DNA from: Streptomyces viridochromogenes
GTDB lineage: Bacteria > Actinomycetota > Actinomycetes > Streptomycetales > Streptomycetaceae
Assembly (NCBI RefSeq): GCF_001270495.1
Contig: NZ_LGUR01000243.1
Location: forward strand, 1 to 44,151
DNA: 44,151 bases
Reading direction: 5' to 3'
This document shows positions 1 to 10,329 of the stretch, one piece after another. The number at the start of each line of letters is the position of its first letter. Position 1 is the first letter of the stretch. The translations under genes were made by a program, and so were the position numbers. A model generated the notes under the pieces. It did no database searches, was not told the origin of the DNA, and saw only the letters and a program-made list of their open reading frames with translations.

Positions 1-138
1 GCCAACGCCGTACCCAAACTCAACCAAGCCGCCATAGCCGCCGGCACCGCCGACATCGACGCCGTCTCCGGAGCGACCTACACCAGCGCCGGATACAAGG
101 AATCACTCCAGTCGGCCGTGGACCAGGCCGGTGGCTGA
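1..138 (+). CDS. FMN-binding domain protein, C-terminal end (5' part outside window)
   Basis: The last 45 codons of a protein are present. They contain the motif SGATYTS, in which the threonine is the usual site for covalent FMN attachment in FMN-binding (NqrC/RnfG-type) domains, followed by a short helix. The next gene is an ApbE-family FAD:protein FMN transferase that starts 8 bases inside this one. Substrate and modifying enzyme therefore appear to be co-transcribed and translationally coupled. By family knowledge, such pairs act in membrane or extracytoplasmic electron transfer, often with a ferric-reductase-like membrane protein. That partner is not visible here. The start and any export signal lie upstream of the window. 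Confidence 0.85.
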   Translation, partial: ANAVPKLNQAAIAAGTADIDAVSGATYTSAGYKESLQSAVDQAGG

Positions 139-934
139 CGCGGTGGTGGAACCGACAGAAGCTCCCGCCGCGGTACGTCATGCGGAGGAGGTCATGGGGA
201 CGGTCTTCTCCTTCGACGTCCGCGGCGGGGACCCCGGTGCCGTGCAGTCGGCACTGGAAGAGGCGGTCGCCGGGCTGCACCGGGCCGACGAGGTGTTCAG
301 CACCTACCGCGACGACAGCCAGATCTCCCGGCTGGTGCGCGGCGAGCTGACCGTCGAGGAGTGCGATCCGGAGGTCGCCGAGGTGCTCGAAATGGGCGCC
401 GAGGCGGAGCGGACCAGCGAGGGCTGGTTCAGCACGTCGTACGAGGGCCGCCTCGACCCGACCGGCATCGTCAAGGGGTGGTCCGTCGAACGCGCGGCAC
501 GTGCCCTGGCGACGGTCCCCGGCGTGATCGGCGTGAGCCTCAACGGTGGCGGCGACGTCCAGCTCCTGGGCGTACCGGGCGCACAGCGCCCCTGGCGGGT
601 GGGGGTAGCCGACCCCCTCCGACCGGGCGGCCTGGCTGCGGTGATCTCCGCCGCCGGCCTGCCCGAACTGGCGGTGGCCACATCCGGCACGGCGGAACGC
701 GGCGCCCACATCGTCGACCCCCGCACGGGCCGATCGGCGGTGACGGACCTTGTGGCGGTGACGGTGGTGGCGCCGTCGGTGACCTGGGCGGACTGCTGGG
801 CGACAGCGGCTTTCGCGATGGGTTCGAGACAGGGCTTGCGCTGGCTGGAATCGCTGGAGGGTGTGGAGGCCCTGCTGATCACGGCGGGGGATGAGGTGAG
901 ATGCACAGGAGGCCTGGCATCTCGACTGGGCTGA
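131..934 (+). CDS. ApbE-family FAD:protein FMN transferase
   Basis: This 267-residue protein has the ApbE/flavin transferase layout: an N-terminal EVMGT segment (residues 20-24), DPTGIVKGW at 109-117, NGGGD at 138-142, HIVDPRTG at 193-200 and ADCWATA at 220-226. The last of these corresponds to the metal-binding A-D-x-x-A-T block. The family uses Mg2+ and FAD to attach FMN through a phosphoester bond to threonine in target proteins. The probable target is the gene directly upstream, which ends in such a motif. The GTG start at 131 overlaps the upstream stop by 8 bases. An internal ATG at about 194 is the alternative start. No signal peptide or lipobox is obvious, so the cellular side on which it acts is not clear. 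Confidence 0.88.
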   Translation: MADAVVEPTEAPAAVRHAEEVMGTVFSFDVRGGDPGAVQSALEEAVAGLHRADEVFSTYRDDSQISRLVRGELTVEECDPEVAEVLEMGAEAERTSEGWFSTSYEGRLDPTGIVKGWSVERAARALATVPGVIGVSLNGGGDVQLLGVPGAQRPWRVGVADPLRPGGLAAVISAAGLPELAVATSGTAERGAHIVDPRTGRSAVTDLVAVTVVAPSVTWADCWATAAFAMGSRQGLRWLESLEGVEALLITAGDEVRCTGGLASRLG

Positions 935-941
935 GCTGGAT

Positions 942-977
942 GTCCCCAGGGGCGCGGGGACCTGCGCGACCAGCCAC
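942..977. repeat. Streptomyces-type interspersed hairpin repeat, probable bidirectional terminator
   Basis: GTCCCC (942-947) and GGGGAC (956-961) form a perfect 6-bp stem with an 8-base loop. GCGCGACCAGCCAC (964-977) follows. It lies between the convergent apbE and argR genes, so it can end both transcripts. The sequence resembles a short intergenic repeat common in Streptomyces genomes (recalled, not searched). The same 14-base block occurs in reverse orientation at 30549-30562. Confidence 0.6.
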
Positions 978-1019
978 GAACCACCGGAAGCCGACAACCG
1001 ACAACCACACCCACGGCGA

Positions 1020-1565
1020 CTAGTGCCCGTTCTGAGCCAACCGCAGCAAATGATCAGCCAGAGCCTGACCCCCCGTAGGGTTCCGGCTGATCAACAGCAA
1101 CGTGTCGTCACCGGCGATGGTCCCCAGGATGTCCTGCAACTCGGCCTGGTCGATGGCCGAGGCCAGGAACTGCGCCGCCCCCGGAGGGGTGCGCAGGACC
1201 ACGAGGTTCGCGGAAGCCTCCGCGGAGATGAGCAGCTCCTGCGACAACCGCCGCATGCGCTCCTCCTTCGCCGACTCCCCCAGCGGCGCCCGAGGCGTAC
1301 GAAAACCGCCCTCGCTCGGCACCGCGTAGATCAGGTCACCGTCGTTGTTGCGGATCTTCACCGCGTTGAGCTCGTCCAGGTCCCGGGAGAGCGTCGCCTG
1401 CGTGACGCTCAGCCCGTCGTCGGACAGCAGCTTCGCCAGCTGACTCTGCGACCGCACGGGCTGCCGGTTGAGGATGTCCACGATCCGGCGGTGGCGCGCG
1501 GTGCGGGTCTGCGGCACGGCAGGCCCGGCGGCCCCGTTGTGCTCGTGGTCCTGCGCCTGACTCAT
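1020..1565 (-). CDS. argR: Arginine repressor ArgR
   Basis: This 181-residue protein has a winged-helix DNA-binding domain in the first half, with [13 protein letters not shown] and a recognition segment reading [16 protein letters not shown]-terminal oligomerisation/arginine-binding domain carries [11 protein letters not shown]. By family knowledge, an arginine-bound hexamer represses the arg operon at ARG boxes. It is the last gene of argCJBDR, 19 bases after the argD stop, so it is probably autoregulated through the operon promoter. The ATG at 1565 (MSQAQ) was chosen. A longer frame reaches 1610, but it would overlap argD by 26 bases and adds residues not typical of ArgR. Confidence 0.95.
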   Translation of the reverse strand: MSQAQDHEHNGAAGPAVPQTRTARHRRIVDILNRQPVRSQSQLAKLLSDDGLSVTQATLSRDLDELNAVKIRNNDGDLIYAVPSEGGFRTPRAPLGESAKEERMRRLSQELLISAEASANLVVLRTPPGAAQFLASAIDQAELQDILGTIAGDDTLLLISRNPTGGQALADHLLRLAQNGH

Positions 1566-1584
1566 CGTCGTCTCATTTCCCGGA

Positions 1585-2772
1585 TCATCCGTCCCCGTTG
1601 GCCAGATCAAGGATGCCGGGAAGGGCCTGAAGAAGCGCCTCCGCTTCGTCGTCCCCGAGGTTCAGGGGCGGCATGAGCCGTACGACATCGGGGGCGGGCG
1701 CGTTCACCAGGAATCCGGCGTCCTGAGCCGCCTGCTGCACCTTGGCGGCGTGCGGCTCGGTGAGCACGATACCCAGGAGCAGTCCGGCACCCCGGACATA
1801 GTCGATCAGCGGGTGGCCCAGCCCCTCGATCCCGTCGCGCAACTTCTCGCTCTGCCGCTTGACGTTCTCCAGCAACCCGTCGTTCGCGATGGTGGCCAGT
1901 ACGGCCAGCCCCGCGGCGCACGCGACCGGGTTGCCGCCGAAGGTCGTCCCGTGGTGGCCGGGCTGGAGGAGTTCCGCGGCCCGCCCGAAGGCGACGGTCG
2001 CGCCCAGCGGCAGTCCGCCGCCGAGTTGCTTGGCGAGGGTGACGACGTCGGGCAGGACGCCCTCGTGGGCCTGGTACTCGAACCAGTGCCCGGTCCGGCC
2101 GATGCCGGTCTGCACCTCGTCGAGGACGAGCAGCGCCCCGCTGGCGGCGGTGATCGCCCGCGCCGCCTTCAGATAGCCGGCCGGCGGCATCACGACCCCG
2201 AGCTCGCCCTGGATCGGCTCGATGATCACAAGGGCCGTCTCCTCGGTGACCGCGGCGGCCAGCGCCTGCGCGTCGCCGAACGGCACGTGCGTGACGTCAC
2301 CGGGCAGCGGCAGGAACGGCTCCCGCTTGCCGGCCTGGCCGGTCATCGCGAGGGCGCCCATCGTGCGGCCGTGGAAGCCGCCCTCGGTGGCGACGACATG
2401 GGTCCGGCCGGTCAGCCGGCCGATCTTGAAGGCCGCCTCGTTGGCCTCCGCGCCGGAGTTGCAGAAGAAGACCCTGCCGTCCCGGCCGAAGAGCTGGAGG
2501 AGCCGCTCGGCGAGGGCGACGGTCGGCTCGGCCATGAAGAAGTTGGAGATGTGGCCGAGGGACGCGATCTGTGTGCTCACGGCCTCGACGATCGCGGGGT
2601 GGGCGTGGCCCAGCGCGTTCGTCGCGATGCCGCCGACGAAGTCGAGGTACCGCTTGCCGTCGGCGTCCCAGACCTTGAGGCCTTCACCGCGTACGAGAGG
2701 GAGCCGGGGGGTGCCGTAGTTGTTCATGAGCGAGCCCTGCCACCGCTGGGCGTACTCCTGGTTCCCGGTCAT
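1585..2772 (-). CDS. argD: Acetylornithine aminotransferase ArgD
   Basis: This 395-residue class III PLP aminotransferase converts N-acetylglutamate semialdehyde and glutamate to N-acetylornithine and 2-oxoglutarate. Visible motifs are [10 protein letters not shown] (105-114), [12 protein letters not shown] (217-228, with the PLP-ring aspartate at 218) and [14 protein letters not shown] with the Schiff-base lysine at 248. Length is normal for ArgD. Its ATG overlaps the argB stop in an ATGA tetranucleotide, which implies translational coupling. It may also serve in lysine synthesis (DapC activity), as known for some ArgD proteins, but nothing in the sequence settles this. Confidence 0.96.
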   Translation of the reverse strand: MTGNQEYAQRWQGSLMNNYGTPRLPLVRGEGLKVWDADGKRYLDFVGGIATNALGHAHPAIVEAVSTQIASLGHISNFFMAEPTVALAERLLQLFGRDGRVFFCNSGAEANEAAFKIGRLTGRTHVVATEGGFHGRTMGALAMTGQAGKREPFLPLPGDVTHVPFGDAQALAAAVTEETALVIIEPIQGELGVVMPPAGYLKAARAITAASGALLVLDEVQTGIGRTGHWFEYQAHEGVLPDVVTLAKQLGGGLPLGATVAFGRAAELLQPGHHGTTFGGNPVACAAGLAVLATIANDGLLENVKRQSEKLRDGIEGLGHPLIDYVRGAGLLLGIVLTEPHAAKVQQAAQDAGFLVNAPAPDVVRLMPPLNLGDDEAEALLQALPGILDLANGDG

Positions 2773-3679
2773 TCGGCATCCCCCTCAGGTGCGTCCGGCA
2801 CGACCATCGTGCCGATCCCTTCGTCCGTGAAGATCTCCAGCAGGATCGAGTGCTGGACCCGGCCGTCGATGACCCGGGCGGTGGTGACGCCGTTGCGTAC
2901 GGCGTGCAGGCAGCCCTCCATCTTCGGCACCATGCCGGAGCTCAACTCCGGCAGCAGCTTCTCCAGTTGGGCGGCGGTGAGGCGGCTGATCACCTCGTCG
3001 CTGTTGGGCCAGTCCTCGTAGAGGCCCTCGACGTCCGTGAGGACCATGAGGGTTTCGGCGCCCAGAGCAGCAGCGAGTGCCGCAGCCGCCGTATCAGCAT
3101 TGACGTTGTAGACATGTCCGTCGTCCTGGCTGCGGGCGATCGACGAGACGACCGGGATACGGCCGTCGGCCAGCAGCGCCTCGATCGCGCCCGTGTCGAT
3201 GGAGGTGATCTCGCCGACCCGGCCGATGTCGACCAGCTCGCCGTCGATCTCGGGCTGGTGCTTGGTGGCGGTGATGGTGTGCGCGTCCTCGCCGGTCAAC
3301 CCCACGGCCAGCGGCCCGTGTTCGTTGAGCAGGCCGACCAGCTCGCGCTGGACCTGCCCGGCCAGCACCATCCGTACGACGTCCATGGCGTCCTCGGTGG
3401 TGACCCGCAGCCCCGCCTTGAACTCGCTGACGATGCCGTGCTTGTCCAGGGCGGCGCTGATCTGGGGGCCGCCGCCGTGCACGACGACCGGCTTGAGGCC
3501 GGCGTGGTGCAGGAAGACGACGTCCTGGGCGAAGGCGGCCTTCAGTTCCTCGTCGATCATGGCGTTGCCGCCGAACTTGATGACGACGGTCTTGCCGTTG
3601 TGCCGGACCAGCCAGGGCAGCGCCTCGATGAGGATCTGGGCCTTGGGGAGCGCGGTGTGCTTGCGCGCGGGTGAGTTGC

Positions 3680-3683
<4 letters not shown>
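2769..3683 (-). CDS. argB: Acetylglutamate kinase ArgB
   Basis: This 304-residue amino acid kinase phosphorylates N-acetylglutamate at its gamma-carboxylate. The glycine-rich nucleotide/substrate loops KFGGNAM (36-42) and HGGGPQIS (69-76) are clear, as is the C-terminal NVNAD segment of the kinase fold. An N-terminal extension of about 25 residues precedes the core. In feedback-sensitive ArgB enzymes such an N-terminal helix helps form the arginine-inhibited hexamer, so arginine inhibition is likely (inference). It overlaps argJ upstream and argD downstream by 4 bases each. Confidence 0.96.
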
Positions 3684-5909
<2,226 letters not shown>

Positions 5910-6256
5910 TCTAGGTCGGATGCCCGTGTCCGGGAGGCGCTGGCTGGTGACCATGATCCGGCCGCTGTCGCTCACGCGTCGCCGCACCCGCACGGCTCCG
6001 GTCGGCAACGCCAGCGCGGGAACGTGCCCGCCGGCGTTCCTGACTCCACGCAAGGAGGGCAGTTGGTCGCGAGCACGGGCACGGCGCGCAGCAGGTTCTT
6101 GATCACAGACTGGGTGTAGCGGGAGCGGACTGCCACTTTCACCAGGACCGACCGCGCCCTCACCCGTGTGAGCTGCACGTTTCACCGCAGGAACGATCAA
6201 CTCAGTTGGTCCTCCAGGGGCGTGTATCGAAAGTGCTGGTCGTGACGCATGGCGCG
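5910..6256. other. Intergenic stretch, no gene recognised
   Basis: About 350 bases between the divergent argC and ACT-domain genes. Short open frames exist on both strands, but none has a recognisable family, a ribosome binding site or a plausible composition. The right end carries the promoter of the ACT-domain gene. The rest may be decayed sequence. Confidence 0.5.
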
Positions 6257-6262
6257 TAGTGT
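6257..6262 (+). promoter_or_regulatory. -10 element of the ACT-domain gene (leaderless start)
   Basis: TAGTGT ends 7 bases before the ATG at 6270. Transcription would start at, or next to, the A of the start codon. No ribosome binding site precedes that ATG, and this spacing is the main reason for preferring 6270 over the ATG at 6249. No good -35 hexamer is visible. Confidence 0.55.
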
Positions 6263-6269
6263 GGTGATC

Positions 6270-6668
6270 ATGACTGGCGAGACTGACCTGCGGAAACTGC
6301 TGAGCGGCATGCGTCCGCAGCTGAATGCGGACCGCTACGTATTCACCACGGTCAAGGACGGTGTGCCCACCGGCGTCACCCCGGTCGTCACGGTCGCCGA
6401 GGACGAGGGCCTGACCCTGGTCGTACGGCGGGAAGAGGCGGACGCGGCGGGGCTGGCCTACGACTACGTGGCTGGCTGGATCACGTTGCGCATCCACTCC
6501 GCGCTTGAGGCGGTTGGGCTGACCGCCATGGTCGCGCGGGAACTCGCCGACGCGGGCCTGAGCTGCAACGTTGTCGCCGGGTTCCACCACGACCACCTGT
6601 TCGTCCCGTACGAGCACGCTCACCGGGCGGTGGCCGTCCTGGAGGACCTGGCACGGAGCTCCGCCTGA
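6270..6668 (+). CDS. ACT domain-containing protein (COG3602-like)
   Basis: This 132-residue protein begins MTGETDLRKLL. It has the two-part layout of the small ACT-domain family resembling COG3602: an N-terminal half with YVFTTVKDG and LVVRREEADAAGL, and a C-terminal ACT half with SLEAVGL-like HSALEAVGLTAMVA, NVVAGFHHDHLFVP and RAVAVLEDL. ACT domains usually bind small ligands such as amino acids, but no ligand or partner is known for this family. It is divergent from the arg operon, which makes an amino-acid link tempting but unproven. The start at 6270 fits the family N-terminus and a leaderless transcript. Confidence 0.82.
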   Translation: MTGETDLRKLLSGMRPQLNADRYVFTTVKDGVPTGVTPVVTVAEDEGLTLVVRREEADAAGLAYDYVAGWITLRIHSALEAVGLTAMVARELADAGLSCNVVAGFHHDHLFVPYEHAHRAVAVLEDLARSSA

Positions 6669-6984
6669 GCCGACGGGACAGCGTGCCGAGCAGGGCGTCG
6701 GCCGCATCCGTGTCCTGTGCCCGTGCAAGGCGTTCCGGTGCCTGCGGGGCCCTCCACCCGCACGCGGCCGGTCGGCGGACAGCGGCGCGGGCCGCGGCTC
6801 CCCTCCTGGCCGAACGCTTGCCCGGGGACGACCCCCTGCCAGTCGATGAAGAACGTCGTTCAGGCCGATCACTTGGGACCTTGTCCGGTGGCGGGGCGGC
6901 TTAGAACCCCCTAACAAAATGGGATGGCGGATGTGCCCCTGCCAGGGCGAGGATCTCCCGGTACTCGCCAATGAAGGGGCAGCT
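6669..6984. other. Gene-free stretch with a possible IS5-type terminal sequence
   Basis: No convincing gene is seen. At 6906-6921 the sequence CCCCCTAACAAAATGG resembles the ends of IS5-family elements of actinomycetes (recalled, not searched). A transposase tail of that family lies on the far side of the next gene. AAGGGG at 6975-6980 serves as the ribosome binding site of the DUF5959 gene. Confidence 0.4.
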
Positions 6985-7413
6985 GTGGACGACATTGTTC
7001 CGAGAGAGCTCATCTCTCTTGCTGATGACGAGGGGAACAGCGTCACCGTCAACGTTCTGGGGCGTGATCCCAGGTGGTCCGCCGGGCTGGAAGCCGAGAT
7101 CGTGGTCAGGACGCCTTTCGTGTCCGGCCGTGTTGACTTGGCGCTGTACACCTCGCGACTGGAGAGCTGGGCGGATGCGCTGAACAGGCTCGATGCCGGC
7201 GAGGACGTTGCCTGGATGGAGATGAGCAGTGGGCCGTCGATCTTCATCCAACTCACCGGCGAACGTGACTGTCCGGAGGTGGTCGTGGAGGACGAGTCGG
7301 GGTCCATGGTCACCGTTCGGGTGCCGCTCGTGCCGCCGGACGACTGGATTGCTGACCATCAACAGCGTCTGCAGCAGGTGATGAAGCACTGGGTTCCGCT
7401 GCTGTCAGCGTAG
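6985..7413 (+). CDS. DUF5959 family protein
   Basis: This small acidic soluble protein of 142 residues contains LISLADDEGNSVTVNVLGR, then AEIVVRTPFVSGRVDLAL, a central Trp-rich helix (SRLESWADALNRL) and a terminal PPDDWIADHQQRL. The pattern matches the Streptomyces DUF5959 family as I remember it; function is unknown. The GTG at 6985 has AAGGGG five bases upstream and was preferred to the ATG at 6919, which would add 22 atypical residues. It has more A/T in third codon positions than the housekeeping genes. IS5-type debris lies on both sides, so it may be a transferred gene. Confidence 0.72.
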   Translation: MDDIVPRELISLADDEGNSVTVNVLGRDPRWSAGLEAEIVVRTPFVSGRVDLALYTSRLESWADALNRLDAGEDVAWMEMSSGPSIFIQLTGERDCPEVVVEDESGSMVTVRVPLVPPDDWIADHQQRLQQVMKHWVPLLSA

Positions 7414-7541
7414 GGAGACAATCCTCCGCCAGCAGATGAGCGCGCATCCAAGGGTGAGGAAGGCTTCGTGGATGTCGTCGCGTATCTCCCAGCGGATCCG
7501 CAGTCGGCGGAACCAGCGCAGGTGAGCGAACGTTGGGCTCC
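7405..7541 (-). pseudogene. IS5-family transposase, C-terminal remnant
   Basis: The minus strand encodes only the last 45 or so residues of an IS5-type transposase: HLRWFRRLRIRW, EIRDDIHEAFLTLGCALICW and a short tail ending at 7405. This tail is characteristic of the family. Catalytic residues are all missing. The fragment is fused at about 7541 to a different truncated gene, and its stop codon lies inside the end of the DUF5959 gene. It is a deletion relic with no activity expected. Confidence 0.72.
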
Positions 7542-7777
7542 GATGTGGACGCCAGTAGCTCGTTGAGTGACGCCTCCACGAACGCAACCGACGCGAGGAT
7601 GGAAGCCGCAGCGTAGGAGCGATGCTCGAGCAACTGCTCCTCGCCGAGGGTCTCCAGACGCTTCTCCAATTCCTCGCATTTGCGTGAGAAGAGCGTGGCG
7701 GCAGAGGCATGATCACGTGAGTACCCATGCCAAATCTCCGTCCGCACGCTTGCGTCAAACGCCTCTGCTTCCGCCAT
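7541..7777 (-). pseudogene. Truncated hypothetical protein, N-terminal part
   Basis: Beginning at MAEAEAFD, about 79 codons encode a helical protein with a charged stretch (RKCEELEKRLETLG) and a hydrophobic helix (AASILASVAFVEASLNELL). The AFVEASLNEL part resembles helical proteins of unknown function that often carry a longer C-terminal half. Here the frame runs into IS5 transposase sequence at about 7541, so the original C-terminus is lost. I do not recognise a specific function. Confidence 0.5.
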
Positions 7778-8157
7778 ACCGCCAGTGTGTCCGGTGCCTG
7801 CGATTACTGCGGCAGGTTGAACGCCAGCAGACGTACCAAGCACCTGATGGGGCCACCGCGATGGCCGAGGAGGCTGGGAGTATCACCTCGGCTACGAGTG
7901 ATGAAGCCGGTCGGCCGTGCACTGCGGTCCTACAACCTGGTGGCCGCTCGCCGAGCACGCGATAAGGCCCAACAGAGGCCGCAGCCGCAGCGTTTGTCTA
8001 ACCTCCCCGTTTCGCTTCGGGTGGCTGAGCTGGAGTGATGGTTGTGAAGTGGGGTTTCTGATCGTTGGCTGCTGGGTGGGCATGGTCGAGGCCCGACGCG
8101 CGGGTCGGTTTCTCCTGGGTTCCTCGGGTCGTGGGCGTGCAGAGACGGTGCCGAGGT
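7778..8157. other. Gene-free stretch beside IS debris
   Basis: About 380 bases with only poor, mutually overlapping short open frames. GAAGTGGGGTTTCTG near 8046-8060 might belong to the end of the IS1380-type element whose transposase stop is at 8158. No matching partner end could be identified by eye, so this is not claimed as an inverted repeat. Confidence 0.4.
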
Positions 8158-8890
8158 TCAGGTGGCTGGCCGTGGCAGCGCCGCTAGGCAGGCGAATGCG
8201 CTGGTCAGCTCATTGCGCCAGGGCCAGGTCGCGGCGATCCGCAGGTCCATGCGGCGTCCGCTGCGGGTGATGCGGGCAGCTGCGTGTAGCAGCCGGTAGC
8301 GGAGCTCTTCGGCTCGGCGGCGGCGAGTTCGCCCTCCAGCAGCAGGAGGCGAGTCCAGGCGACCAGGTCGAGGGCGGTCAGGGACAGCTGGGCGCCGGGA
8401 TGCGGGCGCTCGCGGCGGACGATGATCCGAGTGTCCTCGGGCAGGCCCGGCAGGTCGACCAGGCCAGTGAGCTCGGCAACTTCGGCGCCTTGCCGCAGGG
8501 TGCCGTCCTGTTCGAGGGCAGGGTGCCAGACCTGGTCGGGCAGCTGGCGTATCGCTCGGCGGACCGGTTCGGTGATGGACCATCCCACGGAGAAGGATGT
8601 GTGGATCCCGCGCGAGCGTAGCCCGCGGATGTGGGCCAGGAACGCTTTGGCGGAGCCGGCGCTGTCCGCACGAATGAGGATGTTGGTGCCGTGGCGGTGG
8701 GCGTCGGGGAGCTGGGCGAGCGCGGCGTCCAGCACGGTGATGTGGTCCTCGGCGGTGTTGGCCGCGGCGTTGCCGGGCCGCAGCAGGCCGGCCAGGGCCT
8801 CGCCGGTGTTGTCGAGGAAGCACAGCAGGGGGTGGTAGCCGAAGCCGTGTTTGTAGGTCGGTGCCGCGTGCTCCTTCTCGGGCGTCTCGG
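8158..8890 (-). mobile_element. IS1380-type transposase, C-terminal half (degraded)
   Basis: The minus strand from about 8890 reads EKEHAAPTYKHGFGYHPLL, then a block with LLRPGNAAANTAEDH, IRADSAGSAKAFLAH and RRERPHPGAQLS, all IS1380/DDE family features. At about 8382 the protein jumps from RPHPGAQLS to LTALDLVAWT, which implies loss of a large internal part of the catalytic domain. A one-base shift near 8305 then puts the true C-terminus (RYRLLHAAARITRSGRRMDL and onward to 8158) in another frame. The missing N-terminal half lies on the same strand at 13279-13598. A single element appears to have been split by about 4.4 kb. Confidence 0.82.
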
Positions 8891-9025
8891 ATGCCCTTGG
8901 GGACTCGACCGCGATCGTTCACCTCATAGTCGTTCTCGCGAGCCCACGCACGAACCTCTTCCGCACTCGGACCGCCCGTGGCCGCCTTAGTTCTCGCGGG
9001 GGTCATCGGCCGGACCTCGCGCGTC
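8888..9025 (-). pseudogene. lsr2-like gene, C-terminal DNA-binding half
   Basis: The minus strand encodes TREVRPMTPARTKAATGG, then SAEEVRAWARENDYEVNDRG and RVPKGIRDA. This is the Lsr2 C-terminal domain, including the R-G-R minor-groove (AT-hook-like) motif that binds AT-rich DNA. The dimerisation half is at 10681-10886 on the same strand. Joining the two at the shared GACGCG gives one continuous Lsr2-length frame through ...GRTREVRP.... The 3' end is cut by the IS1380 fragment at about 8888, which removes the last few residues. Confidence 0.78.
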
Positions 9026-9059
9026 ATTCGCCGTACATGTCGCGTTCGCCGCTCGCGCA

Positions 9060-9096
9060 GCGGCCGCCGACGGAGGTGAGTCCCGTCAGCGGCCGC
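9060..9096 (-). terminator. Intrinsic-type terminator of the RIP gene
   Basis: Two 14-base arms (9060-9073 and 9083-9096) are complementary except for one pair (G-U in RNA), with a 9-base loop. They lie 22 bases past the RIP stop codon. The stem is very GC-rich and lacks a U-run, as is usual in Streptomyces. Confidence 0.7.
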
Positions 9097-9118
9097 GTGT
9101 CAGCCCTTCAGGCGCCCG

Positions 9119-10096
9119 TCACTGCGTCTTCCACTGCAGCGAGGTCTGCAGCAGGTACTTCGCGTACATCGCCCTGGTGATGAACACCACCAGGTCCCAG
9201 CCCCACTGGCCCGTGTCGTCGCTCTTGCGGTAGATGTACTGCGTCAGCGCGTTCTCGGGCGTGTCGTCGCGCTCCTCGATCACGAGCTGGTTGAACCGCT
9301 TGCTGAACTCCTCCCACCGATTCTCCATCGACACGTAGTGGCCGGGGAGCTGTGCGTGGACGTGGTCCACGTTGGTCGTGGCCATCTGTGCAGCGATGGG
9401 CCGGAAGCGGGCGGCCTCGGAGACGGCCTGGGTCATCACCAGGAACGCGCGGGCCTGGTTACGGCTCTCCCTCGTCCCCTTCGCGGTGCCCGTGGCCTTC
9501 CGCAGCGTGTTCACGGCGCCGTTGAAGGTGCCCTGGTTGTAGTCGATGCCGGTGCGGTTGCTGCTGCTGCCGCCGGCTTCCTGCTCGATGTCGCCGTAGT
9601 TCTCCCCGAACGTCGCCCTGACCGGCCGCCTGTCACTGGCGCCGGAGGACGGCGGCATCTGCTGGTTGGGGTCCACGTAGTGGTACTGCTCGTGGTCGCG
9701 GTCACCGGACCACCAGCCGACGAGGTACAGGTTCGAGGCCTGGAGGCGCAGGCGCACGTACCGGTCGCTGTGCTGCTCCTCGACATCGACCGCGATGTAC
9801 TGGTTGTTGCTGCTGGAGGTGTGGTTCACCCGGTAGCCGGTTCCCGGAACCGGGTCGCCGTCATCGTTGCTCACCGCCCGGCGGATGGCGTTGATGAACT
9901 TCGCGTAGCTCGCCTTGTCCCCGACCTTCCAGGTGGGGTTGCCGTCGGCCGCGCTCGCGCTCGACAGCGCGCCGAGCGGGCCGAGGAGGGTGGCGGAGAC
10001 CGACAGCGCGACCGTGGTGACGATCGAACGGACGGTGATCTTCCGGGCGCGGCGCCGCCGCTGTCCGGGCGCCGGGGTGACGTGTGTGAGGGACAT
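9119..10096 (-). CDS. Secreted ribosome-inactivating protein (rRNA N-glycosidase family)
   Basis: This 325-residue protein belongs to the ricin-A/Shiga-toxin RIP family. By family knowledge these enzymes remove one adenine from the sarcin-ricin loop of large-subunit rRNA. The active-site set aligns with ricin: Tyr124 (NLYLVGWW), Tyr167 (GENYGDIEQEAG), Glu227 and Arg230 (VSEAARF) and Trp261 (ENRWEEF). A basic N-terminus, a hydrophobic core and ASA at about residue 49 form a Sec-type signal peptide. The mature part is about 276 residues, the size of a RIP catalytic chain. No lectin or other binding domain is present. ATG 10096 was chosen because TGGAGAA lies just upstream and the signal peptide starts there; the frame itself is open to 10243. 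No immunity gene is recognisable nearby. It sits inside an interrupted lsr2 gene. Confidence 0.87.
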   Translation of the reverse strand: MSLTHVTPAPGQRRRRARKITVRSIVTTVALSVSATLLGPLGALSSASAADGNPTWKVGDKASYAKFINAIRRAVSNDDGDPVPGTGYRVNHTSSSNNQYIAVDVEEQHSDRYVRLRLQASNLYLVGWWSGDRDHEQYHYVDPNQQMPPSSGASDRRPVRATFGENYGDIEQEAGGSSSNRTGIDYNQGTFNGAVNTLRKATGTAKGTRESRNQARAFLVMTQAVSEAARFRPIAAQMATTNVDHVHAQLPGHYVSMENRWEEFSKRFNQLVIEERDDTPENALTQYIYRKSDDTGQWGWDLVVFITRAMYAKYLLQTSLQWKTQ

Positions 10097-10186
10097 GCAC
10101 TGTTCTCCAGGTGTACGGAGTGCCGGGATCCGGCCTTGCCCCACCGAGGCTCGCAACCGGAATGTTGATTGGCACGTCCCTTTTGT

Positions 10187-10206
10187 CAGGTCAATCAATC
10201 GACCTG
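10187..10206 (-). promoter_or_regulatory. Inverted repeat upstream of the RIP gene, possible operator
   Basis: CAGGTC (10187-10192) and GACCTG (10201-10206) form a perfect inverted repeat around AATCAATC. On the minus strand a TTGACC -35-like hexamer (10189-10194) lies inside it. No clean -10 is found at 17-18 bases. The position, about 90 bases before the RIP start, suits a repressor site, but no cognate regulator is identified. Confidence 0.4.
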
Positions 10207-10329
10207 GCAAGCGATCGATCGTCCGCCGTCGCCTTTCATTCACCTGAGCTCAATCTGGGCTTCACTGGGCGACCCGTATGGTCATCGCTCCTGATGTCGC
10301 TTTCGCCAGGTGTACGGAGGTACGAGCGC

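Noticed and set aside
1566..1610. N-terminal extension of ArgR to 1610
   Set aside because: It would overlap argD by 26 bases and adds residues unlike ArgR. The MSQAQ start fits the family and spacing.
8040..8070. Terminal inverted repeat of the IS1380-type element
   Set aside because: The sequence looks IS-end-like, but the partner end near 13600-13675 could not be matched by eye.
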